Below, one piece after another: positions 49,120 through 58,808 of a stretch of DNA of 64,000 nt. A program made the position numbers and the translations under genes. Every line of letters starts with the position of its first letter. Within the stretch, counting starts at the first letter, position 1. Below the pieces are notes generated by a model. That model was not told the origin of the DNA and did not search any database. It saw only the letters and a list, made by a program, of their open reading frames with translations. Source of the stretch: Wolbachia pipientis (GTDB taxonomy: Bacteria > Pseudomonadota > Alphaproteobacteria > Rickettsiales > Anaplasmataceae); contig NZ_JAUCRB010000001.1 of assembly GCF_030373985.1 (NCBI RefSeq), positions 1-64,000 on the forward strand, read 5' to 3'.

Positions 49120-50526
49120 ATGATGAAGAAATCACTAGTTAAAGCTGATATAGTGAAAGTTGAAGATAAAAAGGCAGTAAAAAGCTTTTTTAAAATACTG
49201 GATGGAGTTACGGACACTGTAAGGTCGTGGATTGGCAATATTGGCCCTGATTTAAGCAGTAATCGCGATATCGATAGCCTAGTCTTGAAGATGAATGAGT
49301 GTTTAAATTCAAAGGGAGGAGAAGTCTCAGCACGTAAGAACACTGTATCTCTTGGTAACCTGTACTTAAGCTTATCAGAGGAAGGTAAAATAAAATTTCT
49401 GCAAACTCTGGCAGAAAAATTTTGTCCGAATAAAGCAGAAATAGATGAAAAAATAGAAGGGTATAAGAAAAATCAAAATTCTGAATTAAGTTATAAGTTT
49501 GAACAGAATTTAATAAAAATCCTTGAATCACCACGTTCTAAAATATTGAAGCAATTCATTTCTTTACCAGAAGGCCTCAAGTTTATCATTGATATGCGTT
49601 CTGACGTGCTTAAGTTAAAGAATCAATGTAAAGAGCTTAGTCCACTGGAGAACGAGTTAAAAAGTATACTCTGTACTTGGGTTGATGTAGATCTACTCGA
49701 TCTTTGTCAAATCACCTGGGATTCACCTGCATCATTGCTAGAGAGGCTTATCAAGTATGAGGCTGTGCATAAAATTGCTTCGTGGGGTGACCTAAAAAAC
49801 AGGCTAGATTCTGATCGTCTCTGTTTTGCCTTTTTTCATTATAAAATACCAAACGAACCTCTAATTTTCGTAGAGGTTGCACTGGTGAATAAGATTGCAG
49901 ATAGCATTCAACACCTTTTAGATGAATCCGTGCCTTCAAGTGATCCAAGTAATGCAAGTACTGCTATATTCTATTCAATATCAAACACTCAAGCAGGGTT
50001 ATCTGGAATCAGCCTTGGTAATTTTTTGATTAAAAGGGTTGTAGAAAAGCTATCACAGGAATTTAAAAGCGTAAAAACATATGCAACGCTCTCTCCAATA
50101 CCCGGCTTTACAAAATGGCTAAAAGAAAATTTAAGCCAAGATATTACTTTATTGAGCAAACTAAATGTAAAACAATCTAGTGCAGAGATTTTAGGAAGCA
50201 TAGATCAATTAAAAACTAAAGTTGAATACGAAGGTGGAGTTAAGCAATGTTTGCTGAAGCTTTGTGCGTATTACTTGCTAAAAGTGAAAAACAATAGTGG
50301 CAGTGCCTATGACTTGGTAGCACATTTTCATTTAAGCAATGGTGCATCAATAAAACAACTAAATTGGATGGCAGATACTTCTGAAAAAGGTATAGGCCAA
50401 TCTGCTGGGTTGATGGTAAACTATTTATACGAACTACCTAAAATAGATAACAATCATGAAAACTATATGATTAATAAAGTGATTTCCTGCTCAAAGCAGG
50501 TGTTATCGATATTAAAGGGTAAGTAA
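49120..50526 (+). CDS. malonyl-CoA decarboxylase
   Basis: This enzyme converts malonyl-CoA to acetyl-CoA and CO2. The 468-residue protein has the helical N-terminal region (to about residue 210) and the acetyltransferase-like catalytic domain. That domain contains FFHYKIPNEPLIFVEVAL near 240-257 and STAIFYSISNTQAGLSGISLGNFLIKRVV near 285-313, with the Ser of the active-site pair. It also contains VAHFHLSNGA near 405 with the catalytic His, and SAGLMVNYLYEL near 435-446. All key motifs seem complete. Its roles could be to limit malonyl-CoA or to use host malonate, but no malonate uptake or activation genes are nearby. Confidence 0.92.
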   Translation: MMKKSLVKADIVKVEDKKAVKSFFKILDGVTDTVRSWIGNIGPDLSSNRDIDSLVLKMNECLNSKGGEVSARKNTVSLGNLYLSLSEEGKIKFLQTLAEKFCPNKAEIDEKIEGYKKNQNSELSYKFEQNLIKILESPRSKILKQFISLPEGLKFIIDMRSDVLKLKNQCKELSPLENELKSILCTWVDVDLLDLCQITWDSPASLLERLIKYEAVHKIASWGDLKNRLDSDRLCFAFFHYKIPNEPLIFVEVALVNKIADSIQHLLDESVPSSDPSNASTAIFYSISNTQAGLSGISLGNFLIKRVVEKLSQEFKSVKTYATLSPIPGFTKWLKENLSQDITLLSKLNVKQSSAEILGSIDQLKTKVEYEGGVKQCLLKLCAYYLLKVKNNSGSAYDLVAHFHLSNGASIKQLNWMADTSEKGIGQSAGLMVNYLYELPKIDNNHENYMINKVISCSKQVLSILKGK

Positions 50527-50590
50527 ACAATTGCCTTCACAACACTTAAAATGTAAAATAATTCTACTTAGATGAATAAAATAGTCATTA

Positions 50591-52387
50591 ATGGATAATA
50601 TAAGAAATTTTTCAATAATAGCGCATATAGACCATGGTAAATCAACACTTGCTGACCGTTTAATAGAAGAATGTAAAGGTCTTGAAGCAAGAGAAATGAC
50701 CAATCAAGTGCTCGATTCAATGGATATAGAACGCGAACGCGGAATTACAATTAAAGCACAAACGGTAAGACTCAACTATACTGCAAATGATGGTAATCAA
50801 TATTGCCTAAATCTCATGGATACCCCAGGTCATGTTGACTTTTCGTATGAAGTAAGTAGAAGCTTAGCAGCATGTGAAGGCTCGCTTTTAGTGGTCGATA
50901 GCAGTCAGGGTGTTGAAGCTCAAACTCTTGCAAATGTGTACAGGGCAGTTGATAATAACCATGAGATAATAATTGCGCTCAATAAAGTTGATCTTCCTGC
51001 CGCAGACCCAGAAAGGGTAAAACTTCAGATTGAGGAAGTAATCGGTATTGACGCAAGTGAGTCAGTTTTAATATCGGCAAAAACTGGGCTTGGAATAAGA
51101 GATGTACTTGAAGCTATAGTGGCAAAACTTCCAGCTCCACAAGGTGATGTAAATGCTCCACTACAAGCAATTTTAGTTGATAGTTGGTATGACTCTTACT
51201 TAGGGGTAGTAATTTTAGTGAGAATTAAAAATGGAGTGCTGAGAAAAGGCATGAAAATTGTTATGATGTCCAATAATGCCACATATCAGGTGGATAATAT
51301 CGGTATTTTTACTCCTAAAAAGGTAATGACTGGTGAACTCTCAGCAGGTGAAGTTGGTTTTATAACTGCTTCAATGAAAGAAGTGGCGGACTGTAAGGTA
51401 GGGGACACTATTACCAAAGAGAAAAGGCCGTGCAGTGAGCCATTGCCTGGCTTTAAAGAAGTACACCCCGTGGTATTTTGTAGTATTTTTCCTAATAAAG
51501 CAGATAACTTTAAATATTTAAGAGAGGCGCTGGAAAAATTACATTTAAATGACGCAAGTTTTACCTTCGAAGCTGAAACTTCAAATGTGCTCGGCTATGG
51601 GTTTCGTTGCGGTTTTTTAGGAATGCTGCACCTTGAAGTTATTCAAGAAAGACTTGAGAGAGAGTTTGATTTAGACCTAACAGCAACTGCACCGAGTGTT
51701 GTATATAAAGTTACCACGCGAAGTGGTGAAATTCTGAATATTCATAACTCAAATGACATGCCAGATCAAACAAAGATTGAAATGGTAGAAGAGCCGTGGA
51801 TTACTGCAGCCATAATGGTACCTGACCAATATTTAGGAGAAATTCTTTCTCTATGTGAAGAAAGGAGGGGAGAACAGAAGGATTTATCTTACATTGGTAA
51901 CACGACAACGGCGCTGTTAAAGTACAAGTTACCACTGTCTGAAGTTGTTTTTGATTTTTATGATAGATTGAAATCGATTTCTAAAGGATACGCAAGCTTG
52001 GATTGGGAAATTTCCAATTATCAGGAAAGTCAAATAGATAAATTGAGCTTTTTAGTTAATGGAGAGCCTGTTGATGCATTAGCCTGTATTGTTCACAAAA
52101 GTAGGGCAGAAAAAAGGGGACGTGAAATATGTACACGTTTAAAGGGTTTAATACCACGTCAGCAATATAAGATAGCAATTCAAGCGGCGGTGGGTGGTAA
52201 AATTATAGCCAGGGAGACAATTAATCCGTACAGAAAGGATGTAACAGCTAAACTCTATGGTGGAGATGTAACGCGAAGAATGAAGCTTTTAGAAAAACAA
52301 AAGAAAGGTAAAAAAAGACTATATTCTATAGGAAATGTAAATATTCCACAAAATGCTTTTATTCAAGCTTTAAAGATAAATGATTGA
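50591..52387 (+). CDS. lepA: elongation factor 4 (LepA)
   Basis: LepA is a translational GTPase that promotes ribosome assembly and back-translocation. The 598 residues match the family length and domain order. The GTPase motifs are [14 protein letters not shown] near residues 11-24, [12 protein letters not shown] near 74-85 and ALNKVDLP near 127. The LepA-specific C-terminal domain follows, ending with the [15 protein letters not shown] segment and NVNIPQNAF. It begins 64 bases after the malonyl-CoA decarboxylase gene, on the same strand. Confidence 0.98.
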   Translation: MDNIRNFSIIAHIDHGKSTLADRLIEECKGLEAREMTNQVLDSMDIERERGITIKAQTVRLNYTANDGNQYCLNLMDTPGHVDFSYEVSRSLAACEGSLLVVDSSQGVEAQTLANVYRAVDNNHEIIIALNKVDLPAADPERVKLQIEEVIGIDASESVLISAKTGLGIRDVLEAIVAKLPAPQGDVNAPLQAILVDSWYDSYLGVVILVRIKNGVLRKGMKIVMMSNNATYQVDNIGIFTPKKVMTGELSAGEVGFITASMKEVADCKVGDTITKEKRPCSEPLPGFKEVHPVVFCSIFPNKADNFKYLREALEKLHLNDASFTFEAETSNVLGYGFRCGFLGMLHLEVIQERLEREFDLDLTATAPSVVYKVTTRSGEILNIHNSNDMPDQTKIEMVEEPWITAAIMVPDQYLGEILSLCEERRGEQKDLSYIGNTTTALLKYKLPLSEVVFDFYDRLKSISKGYASLDWEISNYQESQIDKLSFLVNGEPVDALACIVHKSRAEKRGREICTRLKGLIPRQQYKIAIQAAVGGKIIARETINPYRKDVTAKLYGGDVTRRMKLLEKQKKGKKRLYSIGNVNIPQNAFIQALKIND

Positions 52388-52470
52388 TGTATAACCCCTC
52401 AAAACTTTTGTGTGTCACTGGATCTCTTACGTAATTTTGGAAGCGCGTGACACATATAACAACATCTCAG

Positions 52471-52738
52471 GTAGCTGAAAAAACAGAGCTGAAAAACTGC
52501 TTGATAAAACTTACTAGCCCCCTTATCATGACACTAAGGGTATTTCTGAGTCAAAGCTTGTTTTTGACCTGCAGGTCCAATAACAAAATTCAATAAGAAA
52601 CTCAGGTATTTTTTTGCGAATTATATCAAATTATTGGGGCTGCATGTCTTTTAAAATTTTTCTACATTCAACTTTTTTATTTAGTGAATTTCTTAATATT
52701 TAGATTAGTTGCAGTTTAAGAGTTCAAGGGAGGTGTCA
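52471..52738 (+). repeat. dispersed intergenic repeat, copy C (internally deleted)
   Basis: The left half (CCCCCTTATCATGACACTAAGGGTATTTCTGAGTCAAAGC onward, then TTTTTGACCTGCAGGTCCAAT and TGGGGCTGCATGTCTTTT) closely matches copies A and B. It then jumps from TCTACATTCA directly to the right end (TTAGTGAATTTCTTAATATTTAGATTAG), leaving out about 90 bases present in A and B. The copy is in the same orientation as copy A. Confidence 0.82.
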
Positions 52739-52762
52739 CGTGTGACACTGATTTACTTTATG

Positions 52763-52801
52763 ATGATGTCATTCCAGCGCTTGACGCTGGAATGACATCA
52801 T
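52763..52801. repeat. perfect palindromic element (hairpin)
   Basis: ATGATGTCATTCCAGCG at 52763-52779 and CGCTGGAATGACATCAT at 52785-52801 form a perfect 17-bp stem with a CTTGA loop. It is the best preserved member of the CATTCCAGCG/CGCTGGAATG family in the window and lies 25 bases beyond repeat copy C, in the gap between lepA and the M16 peptidase gene. Both neighbouring genes end here, so a transcription-terminating effect is possible. Confidence 0.8.
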
Positions 52802-52887
52802 AGGGGATACTGAAATGATAGGAGAATGAAGCTACTTGGAGACACCATTTCTAGTCTCACAGTATTATACAGCCATGCCATTTGAAT

Positions 52888-54159
52888 CTAAGTTCTAAGC
52901 ATAGAAACCACCTTATCGTAGCTTGGTAAAGGTTGAATTTCTCCAATTGCGGCTAAAGTGGTTTTCTCGTGTTGAGATAATAACTCTCCTGCTGCTTTTT
53001 TTACTTCAGCGGTGGTAACCGCGCTAGTTTTTTCTATCAGTTCATTTTTACTGATATATCTATCATAGTTGCCATAGTAGTGCCCCAAAGCTTCAGCACG
53101 AGAACTGACACTTTCACGTGACATTAAAATTTGGGATTTGATTCGCTCTTTCGCTCTATTTACTTCTTCTTCCTTCAGATCATCCGTAGATAATTTTTTC
53201 AGCTCTGTTGTTATGGATTTTAAGAGCTTATCTAAGTTGCTACTATCTGTGCCAGCAAAAACGGAAAGCATTCCTGTATCAGTATAGCTAGAATTAAATG
53301 AATAAATAGAGTAAACCAGTCCCTGCTTTTCTCTTACTTCCTGGAATAGGCGTGATGACATTCCGCTTCCTAGCACAGAATTAAGTACTTGAAATGTGTG
53401 ATACCTATCGTCATAGCGCGAAACACTAGGCAAACCAACTAGTAAGTGCACCTGATCTAGTTTGCGATGCTCCAGGTATTCACCACCAGTATAACTTGCA
53501 CCCTCTTTTTTTTTCAGCTCTTTTGAATGAATCTTCAAGAGAAAATCTTCGGTTAACTGGGAAACCTTCTCATGTTCAACATTTCCTGCAACAGCAAATA
53601 TCATATTTTCGCCGAAGTAGTGTTCATTTAAGTAGTTATTTAGATCCTCTCGAGTAAAAGATTTTACAGTATCTTGTGTACCTAAGATCGATCTACTAAA
53701 TGGTTGATTTTTATAAGCTGCTTCAAGATATTTATCAAAAATAATATCGCTCGGCGAATCGTTAGCTTGAAAAATCTCTTGTATTACAACGTCCTTTTCG
53801 CGTTCCAATTCATCTTCTGGAAATGTTGAATTCATCAATATATCTATTAATATATCAATACCGGCTCTTATGTCTTTCTTGAGAACTTTCGCGTAGTAAC
53901 TTGTGCTCTCTCTCCCGGTGCTGGCGTTGAACGCTTCACCTATATCATCAAAAGCTTTCGCAATTTCAAATGCAGTCCTTGTTTTCGTCCCCTTAAAAAC
54001 CATATGCTCTAGGAAATGGGATATGCCATTTTGATTTGCACTTTCAGCTCTACTGCCAACGCCGACCCGTATATTTAAAGCTACAGAATCAACATCATGC
54101 ACCTGCTCGGTTATTATGCGCAGACCATTATCTAGTTTTGTTACCTGAGGTGCATTCAT
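52888..54159 (-). CDS. M16 family zinc peptidase (processing-peptidase-like)
   Basis: The 423-residue protein has the pitrilysin/mitochondrial processing peptidase signature HFLEHMVFKGT, i.e. His-x-x-Glu-His, near residues 47-57, and a downstream Glu about 76 residues later. The two M16 domains follow (N-terminal catalytic, C-terminal SRxLFQEVREKQGLVYS near residue 262). The length is that of the single-chain bacterial homologues. It starts 1 base after the sodB stop, so the two genes are cotranscribed. The substrate is unknown. Confidence 0.92.
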   Translation of the reverse strand: MNAPQVTKLDNGLRIITEQVHDVDSVALNIRVGVGSRAESANQNGISHFLEHMVFKGTKTRTAFEIAKAFDDIGEAFNASTGRESTSYYAKVLKKDIRAGIDILIDILMNSTFPEDELEREKDVVIQEIFQANDSPSDIIFDKYLEAAYKNQPFSRSILGTQDTVKSFTREDLNNYLNEHYFGENMIFAVAGNVEHEKVSQLTEDFLLKIHSKELKKKEGASYTGGEYLEHRKLDQVHLLVGLPSVSRYDDRYHTFQVLNSVLGSGMSSRLFQEVREKQGLVYSIYSFNSSYTDTGMLSVFAGTDSSNLDKLLKSITTELKKLSTDDLKEEEVNRAKERIKSQILMSRESVSSRAEALGHYYGNYDRYISKNELIEKTSAVTTAEVKKAAGELLSQHEKTTLAAIGEIQPLPSYDKVVSMLRT

Positions 54160-54160
54160 C

Positions 54161-54769
54161 TTATATATTCTTTTTTAAATTCTCTTCCGCAAAATCCCAA
54201 TTAATTAAATGATCAAGGAAAACCTTTATATAGTCAATTCTGCGATTTTGACAATCTAGATAATACGCATGTTCCCAAACATCCATAGTGAGCAATGGCA
54301 CTTGACCATAAATTAACGGTAAATCTGCATTTGGAGTTTTAGTGATTTTGAGCTTTCCTTTTTCGAGCACTAACCATACCCATCCACTACCAAATTGGCT
54401 CACCCCATAACTCGAAAATTCCTCATAAAATTTATCAAAGCTACCGATATCATCTTGAATTTTTTTTGCTAGAAGACTGTCATCTTTAGGTTTACCACCA
54501 TAATTTTTTTTCATTGAGTTCCAATAAAAAGTGTGATTCCAAACTTGCGCTGCATTATTAAATATATGAAGTTTATCATTATTACCATGAACCTCCGTTA
54601 TTAATTCCTCAATCTTCACATGTTGATAATCTGTATTTTCGACTAGCTCGTTGAGCTTGTTAAAATACCCTTTATGGTGCTTGTCATAATGATAAGCCAA
54701 AGTCTTTGCAGATATATAAGGCTCTAAAGCTGTTTTATCGTATGGTAATTCTGGTAAAGTAAAACTCAT
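54161..54769 (-). CDS. sodB: superoxide dismutase (Fe type)
   Basis: The enzyme removes superoxide in the cytoplasm. The metal ligands are visible: His27 in LAYHYDKHHKG, the His in the AAQVWNHTFYW region near residue 78, Asp and His in MDVWEHAYYLDCQNRR near residues 162-177. At 202 residues the length is normal. Position and sequence features around the ligands favour iron over manganese, but this is not certain. Confidence 0.95.
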   Translation of the reverse strand: MSFTLPELPYDKTALEPYISAKTLAYHYDKHHKGYFNKLNELVENTDYQHVKIEELITEVHGNNDKLHIFNNAAQVWNHTFYWNSMKKNYGGKPKDDSLLAKKIQDDIGSFDKFYEEFSSYGVSQFGSGWVWLVLEKGKLKITKTPNADLPLIYGQVPLLTMDVWEHAYYLDCQNRRIDYIKVFLDHLINWDFAEENLKKNI

Positions 54770-54940
54770 ACTAACCTCTTTGTTTTTAACTTACTTGGAT
54801 GATATTGTAATAAGTGCTTTTGTGCAACATATAATTTAGTTAAAATATTAGTATGTTTATTGCAATTATTCTAAAATAAGTTATAATAGTACAGTAATGT
54901 AAATACATTTTTTATTATTATAATTTTTTGGGGGGCTAAT

Positions 54941-55531
54941 ATGTCAAGTTTATCTGAGAACCTTAAGCATTCATATAATAATTTTAATGAATATGCTAAA
55001 TATGGAACTGTTCCTACCGTAACAGAGAATAACAGTCAAGTTCCACAAAACAGCTTTTATAGGTCTGTACATTATATTGATGGTGTGTTAGGGCCAATCA
55101 AGGATATGATTGTAGGAGTGAATAAAGATGTCAATACTTCAACAACAACTTTGGGCAGAAGAGAGAAAGGAGTTTGCGGTGTGAAACATAATGAGCTTTA
55201 TTCTAGCTTTGCAAACTTATTTCTCGTCTTTTATACAGGGTTTGCATATCTTATGTACTTGCCACACAAATTATTTTCCCATTTAAGAGGGACAAACCGT
55301 CCAGAATCTCTTGTAGGGTATACTAATAACTTGCAGAACAAAGCAGAACAACATGGTGAGACCTGTGCTAAGTTCTTAAGTTTAGTCTTGTCTTACATTG
55401 TTTCAGCTGTTATCTGGACTGTAGCACTTATTGTTACACCACTAACTTGGGCTGTTGATAAAGTGTCAAGCAGATTCAGCGAAGTAAAAGAGCCTGAAAT
55501 GCTGGTGAACAATGAAGATCTTGTAAAATAG
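54941..55531 (+). CDS. hypothetical membrane protein
   Basis: I do not recognise this 196-residue protein. The first 85 residues are polar. Two hydrophobic stretches follow at about 87-110 and 145-170, so two transmembrane helices are likely, with a short Lys/Glu-rich tail. The start ATG 54941 is preceded by a very strong GGGGGG purine block at eight bases. A YLPxKLxxHL stretch after the first helix resembles one in the unknown protein at 1791. It stands alone, with the rpsP gene 171 bases downstream. Confidence 0.65.
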   Translation: MSSLSENLKHSYNNFNEYAKYGTVPTVTENNSQVPQNSFYRSVHYIDGVLGPIKDMIVGVNKDVNTSTTTLGRREKGVCGVKHNELYSSFANLFLVFYTGFAYLMYLPHKLFSHLRGTNRPESLVGYTNNLQNKAEQHGETCAKFLSLVLSYIVSAVIWTVALIVTPLTWAVDKVSSRFSEVKEPEMLVNNEDLVK

Positions 55532-55702
55532 CTAGTGTGTATAATAATGTCCATGGCTTTGATGCTAAGTCATGGGCATTCCAGCGTTGCGTGTTGGAAA
55601 TAATCCGCATTATTGGTAATTACGCTGTAAGATGCAAACAATTCATTTGACTTAAACTGCTTATTATATAAAATTGTAAATAACGTGTGAATAAAGGTTA
55701 AC
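55532..55702. other. gap with an imperfect palindromic element
   Basis: GCATTCCAGCG and CGTGTTGGAAAT at about 55576-55600 form an imperfect hairpin of the CATTCCAGCG family. No gene is present. Confidence 0.5.
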
Positions 55703-56023
55703 ATGGCAGTTAAAATAAGGTTGGCAAGATTTGGTGCAAAGAAGCGTCCTTTTTATAGAATAGTTGTAGCTGATTCACGGGCACCAAGAGATGGGTGTTT
55801 TATTGAAAGAATAGGGCAGTATAATCCAATGCTACCAAAAGATAATAAAAATCGTGTTGTGATAAAAGCTGATAGATTAAAATATTGGCTAGGTGTAGGT
55901 GCACAAGCAACTGAAAGAGTACTATGGTTCATCAAAAAAGGCATAATAACTTTAGAAACAGAACCAAAAAAAGCAGAGAAAAAGAAAATAGAAACAAAGG
56001 AAGTAAAAGAACAAGAGGCATAA
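55703..56023 (+). CDS. rpsP: 30S ribosomal protein S16
   Basis: S16 is an early-assembling protein of the 30S body. The 106-residue protein has the family core ([39 protein letters not shown] near residues 4-42) and a long Lys/Glu-rich C-terminal tail after residue 85. ATG 55703 follows AAAGGTTAAC. The polyprenyl synthase gene starts 10 bases after its stop. rimM and trmD, often near rpsP, are not seen here. Confidence 0.97.
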   Translation: MAVKIRLARFGAKKRPFYRIVVADSRAPRDGCFIERIGQYNPMLPKDNKNRVVIKADRLKYWLGVGAQATERVLWFIKKGIITLETEPKKAEKKKIETKEVKEQEA

Positions 56024-56032
56024 GTCTCTTTA

Positions 56033-57019
56033 ATGTTGAACACTGATTTAACAACTAATAGTAAGTTAGATGATATCGTATCTTCTGATTTGTTAGCTAT
56101 GAAGGATTTTATCTTCAGAAACATTGATGATGAAGGTATCAGGCTTGCTAGTGATATTATATCTCATCTCGTTAGGTCAGGTGGAAAAAAAATAAGACCT
56201 AAACTCATCTTCATCATATGTAAAATGCTTAACTATTCTAGAGAGGATAGAATTAAAGTTGCCGCGTCTGTAGAATTTATACATAATGCCACTTTACTTC
56301 ATGATGATGTGCTTGACGAAAGTGAAGCACGCCATGGAGTTAAAACAGCAAATAAAGTCTGGGGAAATAAATCGAGTATTTTAGTTGGTGATCTGTTATT
56401 GACTCTAGCATTCAGATGGCTCATAGAATGTGGGAATTTAAACATTCTCTCTATTTTATCTGCAGCATCGCATTCACTTGTGAAGGGAGAAATAAAACAG
56501 ATGACAACACGTTTTAACCCCTACATGGTTAGGAGAAATTACTTTGATATAATCGGGAAAAAAACAGCATCTTTATTTTCTGCTTGCTGTGAAGCTGCGT
56601 CTGTAATGTCTGGCGCTACAAGCGATGAAGCAGAAAGGCTGAAGAATTTTGGTTTTAATTTTGGTATGGCATTTCAAATAATTGATGATACGCTTGATTA
56701 TACTGCTGATCAAGGTACTTCTGGGAAGCAAGTCGGGAAAGACTTTTTCGAGGGCAAGATAACTTTCCCTGCTATTGTAGCATATGAAAAAGGCAGTTCA
56801 GTGGAACAAAAGTTTTGGGAAAAATGTTTTTCTTCAGTTGGGAGCAATTTTGACCAGGCATTACACTATATTAATCGCCAGAACGCCGTTCAGCTTTCTA
56901 TAGAAAAAGCAAGATACTACGTTAACATGGCACTAGATAATATTAGTGATTTTTCTGATTCTCTTTATAAAACTGCTTTAACTGACTTTTTAAATGCGAG
57001 CATAGCAAGACAAGCTTAG
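56033..57019 (+). CDS. ispB: polyprenyl diphosphate synthase (trans, octaprenyl type)
   Basis: This trans-prenyltransferase makes the long isoprenoid side chain of ubiquinone. The 328-residue protein has the first aspartate-rich motif in LLHDDVLDE near residues 88-96, with the usual RHG downstream, and the second in IIDDTLDYT near 215-223, with GKDFFEGKITFP after it. The family length is normal. Chain length cannot be read with certainty, but the size and the role in quinone synthesis suit IspB. Confidence 0.93.
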   Translation: MLNTDLTTNSKLDDIVSSDLLAMKDFIFRNIDDEGIRLASDIISHLVRSGGKKIRPKLIFIICKMLNYSREDRIKVAASVEFIHNATLLHDDVLDESEARHGVKTANKVWGNKSSILVGDLLLTLAFRWLIECGNLNILSILSAASHSLVKGEIKQMTTRFNPYMVRRNYFDIIGKKTASLFSACCEAASVMSGATSDEAERLKNFGFNFGMAFQIIDDTLDYTADQGTSGKQVGKDFFEGKITFPAIVAYEKGSSVEQKFWEKCFSSVGSNFDQALHYINRQNAVQLSIEKARYYVNMALDNISDFSDSLYKTALTDFLNASIARQA

Positions 57020-57080
57020 CTAGTTCTTGATATTTTCAGATTAATTGTTATATGTTTATTAGGTTTTTAAGGGTAGTAAT

Positions 57081-57647
57081 ATGTCAAGTAGTAGTAAGGA
57101 AAAAAAGAAGAAGTTTACCAATATGGTGAGTAAGCAAAAAAGCACAGACCAACAAGATAATAGTAAACAAACCGATGATTTAAATGAAGATCTTAATGTA
57201 TTAAAAGAACGTGCGGCTCAGCTTGAAGATCATTTACGCCGTGCTGTTGCGGATAATGAAAACGTCAAACGTATAATGCAAAGGCAAATTAGCGACGCAG
57301 GTGACTATGCAGTTACAAAATTTGCACGTGATATGATCGATTCGTGCGATAATTTGAAAAGAGTAATGGAAAATCTAAAAGACGATGATCCTGTTCATGA
57401 GGGAATCAAAGTAGCTTATCAAAAAATCATGAATGATCTCAAAAAACACGGAATAGAAGAAATAGACCCAATTGGAGAACCTTTTGATAGTAATTTACAT
57501 CAGGCTGTTGTGGAAAGAGAAGATAATGAAAAAGAAGCTGGCACTATCTTAGAAGTTTTACAAACCGGCTATACTATTAAAAGTAGGTTGCTCCGTCCTG
57601 CAATGGTTGTTATTTCCAAAAAGTCTGCTGATTGTAAAAACAGTTAG
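57081..57647 (+). CDS. grpE: nucleotide exchange factor GrpE
   Basis: GrpE releases ADP from DnaK. The 188-residue protein has the long N-terminal coiled coil (residues about 30-80), then the KFARDMIDSCDNLKRVM region near 88-104, and the beta domain with HGIEEIDPIGEPFDSNLHQAV near 130-150. It is followed directly by trpS, 13 bases from its stop. Confidence 0.96.
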   Translation: MSSSSKEKKKKFTNMVSKQKSTDQQDNSKQTDDLNEDLNVLKERAAQLEDHLRRAVADNENVKRIMQRQISDAGDYAVTKFARDMIDSCDNLKRVMENLKDDDPVHEGIKVAYQKIMNDLKKHGIEEIDPIGEPFDSNLHQAVVEREDNEKEAGTILEVLQTGYTIKSRLLRPAMVVISKKSADCKNS

Positions 57648-57660
57648 CAAAACAGAATTA

Positions 57661-58659
57661 ATGAGTAATATTGTTTTTTCAGGCATTCAACCAAGTGGAA
57701 CAATACACTTAGGTAATTATCTTGGTGCAATCAAGCAATGGGTAGACTTACAGGATAAGTATAAATCTCTTTTTTGTATTGTTGACTTGCATGCAATCAC
57801 AGCCAATAAGCTTCTTGCAAGTGAATTAAAAAGTAATATTTTTAAAACAGTAGCAGCTTACATTGCATGCGGAATAGATCCAGAGAAATCTATTATTTTT
57901 AGTCAGTCTACAGTGAGCGGTCATGCAGAACTCAGTGGGCTACTTGGGTGCTATACACCAGTTGGTTGGCTTAACCGTATGACTCAATTTAAAGATAAAG
58001 CCGGTAGCGATAAACAAAAAGCCTCTCTGGGGTTATATAGTTATCCGGTACTTATGGCTGCAGATATATTGCTGTATCGAGCTCAGTACGTTCCTGTTGG
58101 TGATGATCAAAAACAGCATTTGGAGCTCGCGCGCGATATTGCATTAGCTTTCAACAATTACTACAAACTAGATTATTTCGTCGTACCTGAAATCCTAGTT
58201 TTGGATCACGCATCTAGGATAATGAGCTTAAGGGATGGTACGAGCAAAATGAGTAAATCTGATCCTTCAGAATATTCACGCATTAACCTTGACGATACAG
58301 ACGATTTAATTGTAAAAAAAATAGGAAAAGCAAAAACGGACTCAATACTAGGCTTTGATTTTACTACTTTAAAATGCCGCCTGGAAATAAGTAACTTGAT
58401 AAACATTTATTCAGTGCTGAGTAGCCTGGACGTAGATAAAGTATGTGAAGAGATGAGTAAGCACAATATGAAACACTTTAAAAAAGAGTTGGCTGATCTA
58501 ATCATCAGTGTCATATCACCCATACGTGAGAAGGTGATAGACCTCTTAAGAGACCGATTCTATTTACATGAAATATTAGAAAAAGGTGCAAAAAAAGCAG
58601 CAGAAGTTGCAAGCCACAACATGAAAGAAATTAAGGATATTGTGGGGTTTGTGCAATAA
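57661..58659 (+). CDS. trpS: tryptophanyl-tRNA synthetase
   Basis: The enzyme charges tRNA-Trp. The 332-residue class I synthetase shows the HIGH-type motif PSGTIHLGNYLGA near residues 11-23 and KMSKSDPSE near 195. I start at ATG 57661, which gives the family N-terminus MSNIVFSGIQPSG. A frame extending 18 codons upstream overlaps grpE and looks non-genic. Length is normal. Confidence 0.97.
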   Translation: MSNIVFSGIQPSGTIHLGNYLGAIKQWVDLQDKYKSLFCIVDLHAITANKLLASELKSNIFKTVAAYIACGIDPEKSIIFSQSTVSGHAELSGLLGCYTPVGWLNRMTQFKDKAGSDKQKASLGLYSYPVLMAADILLYRAQYVPVGDDQKQHLELARDIALAFNNYYKLDYFVVPEILVLDHASRIMSLRDGTSKMSKSDPSEYSRINLDDTDDLIVKKIGKAKTDSILGFDFTTLKCRLEISNLINIYSVLSSLDVDKVCEEMSKHNMKHFKKELADLIISVISPIREKVIDLLRDRFYLHEILEKGAKKAAEVASHNMKEIKDIVGFVQ

Positions 58660-58761
58660 GTTATGTGTGTATTTATAGAAGTTATTACATAATTTGTCGA
58701 TCTGTAGTTACCTTTGTGCCACAACCTGTTTTGCCACTTTTTACTAAACGGGTGAAGCTTT

Positions 58762-58783
58762 GTGCCTGTGTCTTCACAGGCAC
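58762..58783. terminator. hairpin between convergent trpS and virB9 genes
   Basis: GTGCCTGTG and CACAGGCAC form a perfect 9-bp stem with a TCTT loop. It sits between the ends of trpS (plus strand) and virB9 (minus strand). It has no T-run, so it is a candidate for a terminator or RNA-stability structure, not a textbook one. Confidence 0.5.
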
Positions 58784-58808
58784 TATAGCCTTCGATAGTT
58801 TATATTAA

